Source: an uncultured Eubacteriales bacterium (lineage in GTDB: Bacteria > Bacillota > Clostridia > Oscillospirales > CAG-272). From it: a stretch of 9,006 nucleotides of DNA. The position numbers and the translations under genes are program-made. The notes below the pieces were generated by a model. It did no database searches. It was not told the DNA's origin and worked only from the letters and a program-made list of their open reading frames with translations. Shown piece by piece: positions 5,608 to 9,006 of this stretch. How positions within the stretch are numbered: position 1 is the first letter of the stretch; every line of letters begins with the position of its first letter. The stretch is from contig CABUHS010000053.1 in NCBI GenBank assembly GCA_902491535.1, forward strand, positions 1 to 9,006, given 5' to 3'.

Positions 5608-6165
5608 ATGATTGACGAAAAGATTGTCGATATGTATTGGGCGCGAAGCGAAAGCGCAATTGAAGAAACCTCAAAAAAATACGGGCGGTACTTCCACACT
5701 ATCGCATACAATATTTTGAGAAATGAGGAGGATTCGCAGGAATGTGTAAGCGACACATATCTGAGTGCGTGGAAAGCTATGCCGTCCGAAAGACCGCGAA
5801 GGCTGTCCGCCTTTCTCGGACGTATAACACGTAACCTTGCTCTGTCGCGGTATGAATATTACAGTGCGGAAAAGCGCGGAGGGTGTCAGGTAAGTCTTGC
5901 GCTTGATGAGCTTGCCGAATGTGTACCGGAAAACGGAGACTATGATCCTGTAACCGACAGGGTAATCTTAAAGGATGTTCTTAACAGATTTCTTGAAGAA
6001 CTGGATGACAACAGCCGCAATATTTTTGTATCACGGTATTTTTATCTGAACTCATCCGGAGAGATTGCGGAGAAATACAGCATGACAGAGAATAATGTAA
6101 ATGTCATACTGTACAGAGCAAGAAACAGACTGAAAGATATTCTGAAACAGGAGGGGATTTACTGA
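5608..6165 (+). CDS. ECF-family RNA polymerase sigma factor
   Basis: This is a 185-residue protein with ATG at 5608 behind GAGGAG and GGAG. Sigma region 2 covers about residues 22-88. YNILRNEEDSQECVSDTYLSAW (34-55) is the typical core-RNA-polymerase-binding helix pair, and the FLGRITRNLALSRYEY block (69-84) is the -10 recognition and melting part. A linker of about 35 residues with acidic patches follows. Region 4 covers about 124-180: FLEELDDNSRNIFVSRYFY is the first helix, and a helix-turn-helix from about 148 to 175 (SGEIAEKYSMTENNVNVILYRARNRL) reads the -35 element. There is no region 1 or 3, as expected for this class. The stop codon overlaps the start of the next gene (TGATG), so the sigma factor and its membrane partner are translationally coupled. 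That is the standard arrangement for an ECF sigma and its anti-sigma factor. The target promoter is probably the one repeated at 5502 and 8867. Confidence 0.92.
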   Translation: MIDEKIVDMYWARSESAIEETSKKYGRYFHTIAYNILRNEEDSQECVSDTYLSAWKAMPSERPRRLSAFLGRITRNLALSRYEYYSAEKRGGCQVSLALDELAECVPENGDYDPVTDRVILKDVLNRFLEELDDNSRNIFVSRYFYLNSSGEIAEKYSMTENNVNVILYRARNRLKDILKQEGIY

Positions 6166-7448
6166 TGGATAGCAGACAGTTGCTTGAGAGTATGTCGCTG
6201 ATAGATGATAAATATATACTGTCGGCAGAGCGCGGACATGTGACGAATAAGATTAAAGGCAGATATGTACGTATGATCGGCGGAATTGCAGCCTGCGTGT
6301 GTATTGCAGTCGGTACGGTATTCTGCGTGACGCATCTTAAAAATCCGAGTGATCCGTACGTGAATCCTCCGGAGCAGACAACGGGAACGGATACGCCAAC
6401 CGTACCGGAATCGGATTTTGTTATTGAGGACGGCGTGCTGATTGCTTATACCGGCTGTGAAACAGAGGTCGTTGTTCCTGACGAGGTAAAGGTTATTACC
6501 GACAAATCGTTCAGCGGAAAGGCGCTGGCGAAAACGGTTACTGCAATACACCTCGGTGCGGCGGTAGAACAGATAGACGAGAAAGCATTCTGCAATCTTA
6601 CCGCACTGGAAAGTATTACAGTAGATGAAAACAATCCTGTTTTCTTTTCCGATAAAGGTGTTCTCGGAAAGCGGGATGGTACACTTTATTATCAGCCGAA
6701 TAAATGCATTGAAGATAGTTATGCATTTCATGAGGTGATAGAAGAAATGCAGAAAAAGAATGATTATTTTAATGATGTAACAAGAATATCTGTCGGGCAG
6801 GCGGTAATTGATCTCAAGTTTGTGGATAACGGTATAAAAAATTGTCCGAGACAATGTTATATGATGTCCATATGTGCATACGGACACGAAAAATTATATG
6901 ATGATCCAAAATCATTATCCGGTAACTTTCATGTATATCTGATTCAATCTGATGATGCTTTCATAATGCAGTTTAGTAATGCAGGATTAGCACGGGGATT
7001 TCCCGGCAGTGGTTATACAATTATATTTACGGAAGATGAGGTTATTGAACTTAATAATAACAATAAACAGTCAGAATATTACAATGTGAATCCGGAAACA
7101 AATCTCTTAGAACCTGTTAGCAGTATCGCATTTGTATATCGTGATGATGGAAAAATAGGATACGTACGGATTCCAAGTCATTATCATGGAATTATATTTC
7201 TTTCAGACGTAATTACCAATTGTGTTGCAAGAGATGATTTTTACCGGGAGACAGGTTATGCGGAAATAGAAAACGGAGAAATTATATATTATCCGGAAAA
7301 AACATTTACAGTATCAGACTATTATGATTTAGATGAATGTTTTCAGTTTTTAAAAGAAAATATTGATGATCTGAATGAATACAATAAGTTTGAATCGTTA
7401 GAAGAACTTATGGAATATAACCGTAAAACGTATGCAAAAGCTAAATAA
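6165..7448 (+). CDS. Membrane-anchored anti-sigma-like protein with leucine-rich sensor region
   Basis: This is a 427-residue protein whose ATG shares one base with the sigma stop codon; CAGGAGGGG lies just upstream inside the sigma gene. Residues 1-35 are cytoplasmic and begin MDSRQLLESMSLIDDKYIL, the kind of short helix that binds sigma in Clostridia sigma/anti-sigma pairs. Residues 37-56 are one membrane span. A Pro/Thr-rich linker (about 60-82) leads outside to BspA-type leucine-rich repeats at about 86-178: VVVPDEVKVITDKSF, AIHLGAAVEQIDEKAF and SITVDENNPVF. From about 180 to 427 there is no recognisable domain; it is rich in Asp, Glu, Tyr and Asn, and its DNA is much poorer in GC. The likely job is to hold the sigma factor at the membrane until the outer part senses a signal. 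No zinc-type anti-sigma motif (HxxxCxxC) is present, so the anti-sigma role rests on position, topology and N-terminal style. A terminator follows directly. Confidence 0.75.
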   Translation: MDSRQLLESMSLIDDKYILSAERGHVTNKIKGRYVRMIGGIAACVCIAVGTVFCVTHLKNPSDPYVNPPEQTTGTDTPTVPESDFVIEDGVLIAYTGCETEVVVPDEVKVITDKSFSGKALAKTVTAIHLGAAVEQIDEKAFCNLTALESITVDENNPVFFSDKGVLGKRDGTLYYQPNKCIEDSYAFHEVIEEMQKKNDYFNDVTRISVGQAVIDLKFVDNGIKNCPRQCYMMSICAYGHEKLYDDPKSLSGNFHVYLIQSDDAFIMQFSNAGLARGFPGSGYTIIFTEDEVIELNNNNKQSEYYNVNPETNLLEPVSSIAFVYRDDGKIGYVRIPSHYHGIIFLSDVITNCVARDDFYRETGYAEIENGEIIYYPEKTFTVSDYYDLDECFQFLKENIDDLNEYNKFESLEELMEYNRKTYAKAK

Positions 7449-7465
7449 AATTTTTTATTAGATCC

Positions 7466-7497
7466 AAAACAGGAATCTCAATATGATTCCTGTTTTT
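7466..7497 (+). terminator. Strong terminator of the sigma operon
   Basis: A perfect 12-bp stem (AAAACAGGAATC with GATTCCTGTTTT) closes a 7-base loop (TCAATAT) and ends in a run of five T residues. It begins 18 bases after the anti-sigma stop codon and cuts the operon off from the peptidase-lectin gene. Confidence 0.9.
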
Positions 7498-7528
7498 ATA
7501 AAAATTTTTTTATTCCTATACTTACGAT

Positions 7529-7557
7529 TTGTCATATAAATCACTCTTTAATATACG
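7529..7557 (+). promoter_or_regulatory. Possible promoter of the peptidase-lectin gene
   Basis: TTGTCA (7529-7534) and TATACG (7552-7557) are 17 bases apart, moderate matches to the housekeeping consensus. The perfect palindrome GGATGCATCC (7557-7566) touches the end of the -10 box and could be a small operator. The region lacks the TGTAAT plus 18-base arrangement of the ECF promoters. Confidence 0.4.
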
Positions 7558-7599
7558 GATGCATCCAAAGAACAAAAATTAAATTAAGGAGAATAAAAA

Positions 7600-8793
7600 A
7601 TGACAGATCTTGAAGTAACAAATAAATTAACTGAATTAAAAAGCTATTTTGCTTCAGGAAAATACTGGAACCACAACTGTGAATATGATAATGATGTAAT
7701 GTCATTAAGGAATATTCAAGATTCACATGTTGATCATCTTGAATCAACTGGATTATGTGGATGTAATTCATTTGGCCGAGCAATTCAATGTCATGGATTC
7801 GCACTTTACCTTGCGAGTTTGGTTTTTGGTTCATATCCTAATATTATTGGCAAATTAGGATCTGCTTCAAACGGAAAAGATATAGGTGATGGTTGGAAAT
7901 TGTATACATCAACGTATGCTAAGAATATATCTCTTGCTCCTGGCGATATTATTCGTGTTGAAAAAGATGAGAATTTAATGCATACTGCAATTGTTTGGTC
8001 AGTTAATGGAGATACAATACGTGTAGCAGAATCATTGGGATTTTATGGGAGCAAGATAAATTGGGGATATTTTAATGGAGGAAATATAAAAACAGTTTCT
8101 GCGTTGAAACCTCTGTTAACGTACGTTATAAAAGCACCTAAATCAACAACAGTAAGCAAAGTAAAATGTTGGTTTGACGGTAACGGCGGCAGTTGTAATG
8201 TATCAAGCCAGTATTATATCAAGGGCTCAGCTTACGGTAATATTCCTACACCTAATCCCCGTAGCGGATACGAATTTATAGGATGGTGGCCAGAAAAGGA
8301 CATTAACTCAGAGGAATATACTATGACACGAATTGTTCCAATCGGTTATGAACATAAACTCTACGCACAATGGGGCAAAAAATATAAGATTACAAATGTA
8401 GGCGCTGGAAAATGTCTTAATATCAACGGTGATAATCTTACATCGCTTGATAACGGAAGAAATGTGAACCTTTGGAGCGATACAGGTTCAAACGAACAAA
8501 AATGGCTTATACCTGCTCTTGGAACAAGACGAATAATTAAATCTGTTATTGATAAGAATTTTGGACTTAATGTCAAACGTTCCGGTACTACGTATAACTG
8601 TAATGTTCATCGTGTATTCCAGAATGAAGCTGATTCCGTTATAAGTATAATTCCCGACGGAGGATACTATAAGATTAAGCTGTATAATTACGATTTGTAT
8701 CTGACAGCGACATCTAATGCAGACGGTGCAAACGTATATTGGGCAGCAGCATCGACGAGTAACTATCAGAAGTGGAAATTTACTCAAATTTAA
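7600..8793 (+). CDS. Cysteine peptidase/amidase domain with InlB-type repeat and ricin-type lectin
   Basis: This is a 397-residue protein with ATG at 7600 behind AAGGAG. Residues 1-176 resemble CHAP/NlpC-like papain-fold amidases: IQCHGFALYL gives a probable nucleophile Cys64, LAPGDIIRV (112-120) precedes MHTAIVWSV with His128, and RVAES gives Glu144 as the likely third residue. Residues 188-258 are an InlB B-type (Listeria-Bacteroides) repeat, with FDGNGG, SGYEFIGWW and LYAQW at the usual places. Residues 261-397 form a ricin-B beta-trefoil with the sugar-site signature Q-x-W at 300-302 and 390-392; the middle repeat has lost it. Such proteins normally act outside the cell on peptidoglycan, with the lectin docking on a glycan. 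Yet the N-terminus (MTDLEVTNKLTELKSYF) has no signal peptide or membrane span, so export would need another route. The DNA encoding the first half is poorer in GC than that encoding the InlB and lectin part, suggesting a fusion. Confidence 0.8.
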   Translation: MTDLEVTNKLTELKSYFASGKYWNHNCEYDNDVMSLRNIQDSHVDHLESTGLCGCNSFGRAIQCHGFALYLASLVFGSYPNIIGKLGSASNGKDIGDGWKLYTSTYAKNISLAPGDIIRVEKDENLMHTAIVWSVNGDTIRVAESLGFYGSKINWGYFNGGNIKTVSALKPLLTYVIKAPKSTTVSKVKCWFDGNGGSCNVSSQYYIKGSAYGNIPTPNPRSGYEFIGWWPEKDINSEEYTMTRIVPIGYEHKLYAQWGKKYKITNVGAGKCLNINGDNLTSLDNGRNVNLWSDTGSNEQKWLIPALGTRRIIKSVIDKNFGLNVKRSGTTYNCNVHRVFQNEADSVISIIPDGGYYKIKLYNYDLYLTATSNADGANVYWAAASTSNYQKWKFTQI

Positions 8794-8812
8794 GACTTGG
8801 TAATAGATTAAA

Positions 8813-8860
8813 TAATGGCTTGGATTAGTTTTAAACGGCTTTTCCAAGCCATTACTTTTT
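8813..8860 (+). terminator. Terminator after the peptidase-lectin gene
   Basis: A perfect 12-bp stem (TAATGGCTTGGA, 8813-8824, with TCCAAGCCATTA, 8843-8854) closes an 18-base loop and is followed by CTTTTT at 8855-8860. It lies 20 bases after the stop codon and just before the second ECF-type promoter. Confidence 0.85.
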
Positions 8861-8866
8861 AACTGA

Positions 8867-8935
8867 AAATTTTTTTGAAAATTTTTCTTTTTGCTGTAAT
8901 AAAAGCGGTAGTTTTCCTGTCTATATAAGTGAAGG
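8867..8935 (+). promoter_or_regulatory. Second ECF-type promoter
   Basis: An AT-rich tract with TGAAA (8876-8880) is followed by TGTAAT at 8895-8900, exactly 18 bases, then GTCTATATAAGTGAAG from 8919. It matches the promoter at 5502-5570 in every element, and the distance to the start codon is also near-identical (51 against 53 bases). It marks the gene at 8970 as a probable target of the sigma factor at 5608 or of a close relative. Confidence 0.7.
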
Positions 8936-8969
8936 TACTAAAAAATATATTTAAGAAGGAGACTAAAAA

Positions 8970-9006
8970 ATGATTAATGCAAAAAACGGTATGTATAACT
9001 TGGAAA
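8970..9006 (+). CDS. Start of an unidentified gene, cut by the window edge
   Basis: The ATG at 8970 stands eight bases after a strong ribosome-binding site (AAGAAGGAG, 8953-8961). Twelve codons are visible (MINAKNGMYNLE), with no stop before the edge. This is too little to name a family. It does not closely match the N-terminus of the sigma factor at 5608, so it is not obviously a second copy of that gene. Its promoter makes it a likely member of the ECF regulon. Confidence 0.7.
   Translation, partial: MINAKNGMYNLE

Noticed and set aside
6159..6887. 242-codon minus-strand frame
   Set aside because: It is antisense to the anti-sigma-like gene. The plus-strand protein has a membrane span and leucine-rich repeats and is coupled to the sigma gene.
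7530..7545. TTGTCATATAAATC before the peptidase-lectin gene as a third ECF promoter
   Set aside because: It only loosely resembles CTGTCTATATAAG, and no TGTAAT stands 18 bases upstream; the sequence there is a T run. A housekeeping-type promoter fits better.

Overview
The window looks like chromosomal DNA of a low-GC, gut-type Clostridia, most likely the Oscillospiraceae/Ruminococcaceae group. This is inferred from strong purine-rich ribosome-binding sites, TTGACA-type promoters, an ECF sigma/anti-sigma pair whose sensor part carries a BspA-like leucine-rich region, and an InlB-type repeat joined to a ricin-type lectin. I cannot name a species. There are no rRNA or tRNA genes, insertion sequences or CRISPR arrays, and nothing identifies a mobile element.

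Positions 1-870 hold little coding. There is a terminator near 144-167, a 43-residue single-membrane-span peptide gene (279-410) closed by its own terminator, a good promoter near 499-526, and a second 43-codon reading frame (635-766) of unknown meaning. Positions 872-2141 hold a tandem pair of paralogous membrane proteins, each with two membrane segments and a C-terminal four-cysteine zinc ribbon. A long two-way hairpin (2168-2223) separates them from a converging minus-strand block: a uridine-kinase-like P-loop enzyme (2258-2845) and a sugar-phosphate isomerase/epimerase-type TIM barrel (2957-3736).

The TIM-barrel gene is divergent from a GH127-like (alpha/alpha)6-barrel protein (3974-5290). 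Both have recognisable promoters in the shared 237-base gap, and a 28-bp imperfect palindrome lies on the TIM-barrel promoter. This looks like a small regulated carbohydrate-use locus.

From 5500 to the end the window carries an ECF sigma factor (5608-6165) translationally coupled to a membrane-anchored, anti-sigma-like protein (6165-7448), then a secreted-type cysteine peptidase/InlB-repeat/lectin protein that oddly has no signal peptide (7600-8793), then the first 12 codons of another gene (8970 onward). The sigma gene and the last, cut-off gene share an almost superposable non-housekeeping promoter: an AT-rich tract, TGTAAT, exactly 18 bases, then GTCTATATA(A/G)GTGAAG. The simplest reading is that the sigma factor drives its own operon and the gene at the right edge.

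Base composition is patchy. The stretch from roughly 6700 to 8160 is clearly poorer in GC than the DNA before it. Its edges fall inside two genes near domain boundaries, which suggests mosaic assembly of the anti-sigma sensor domain and the peptidase domain.
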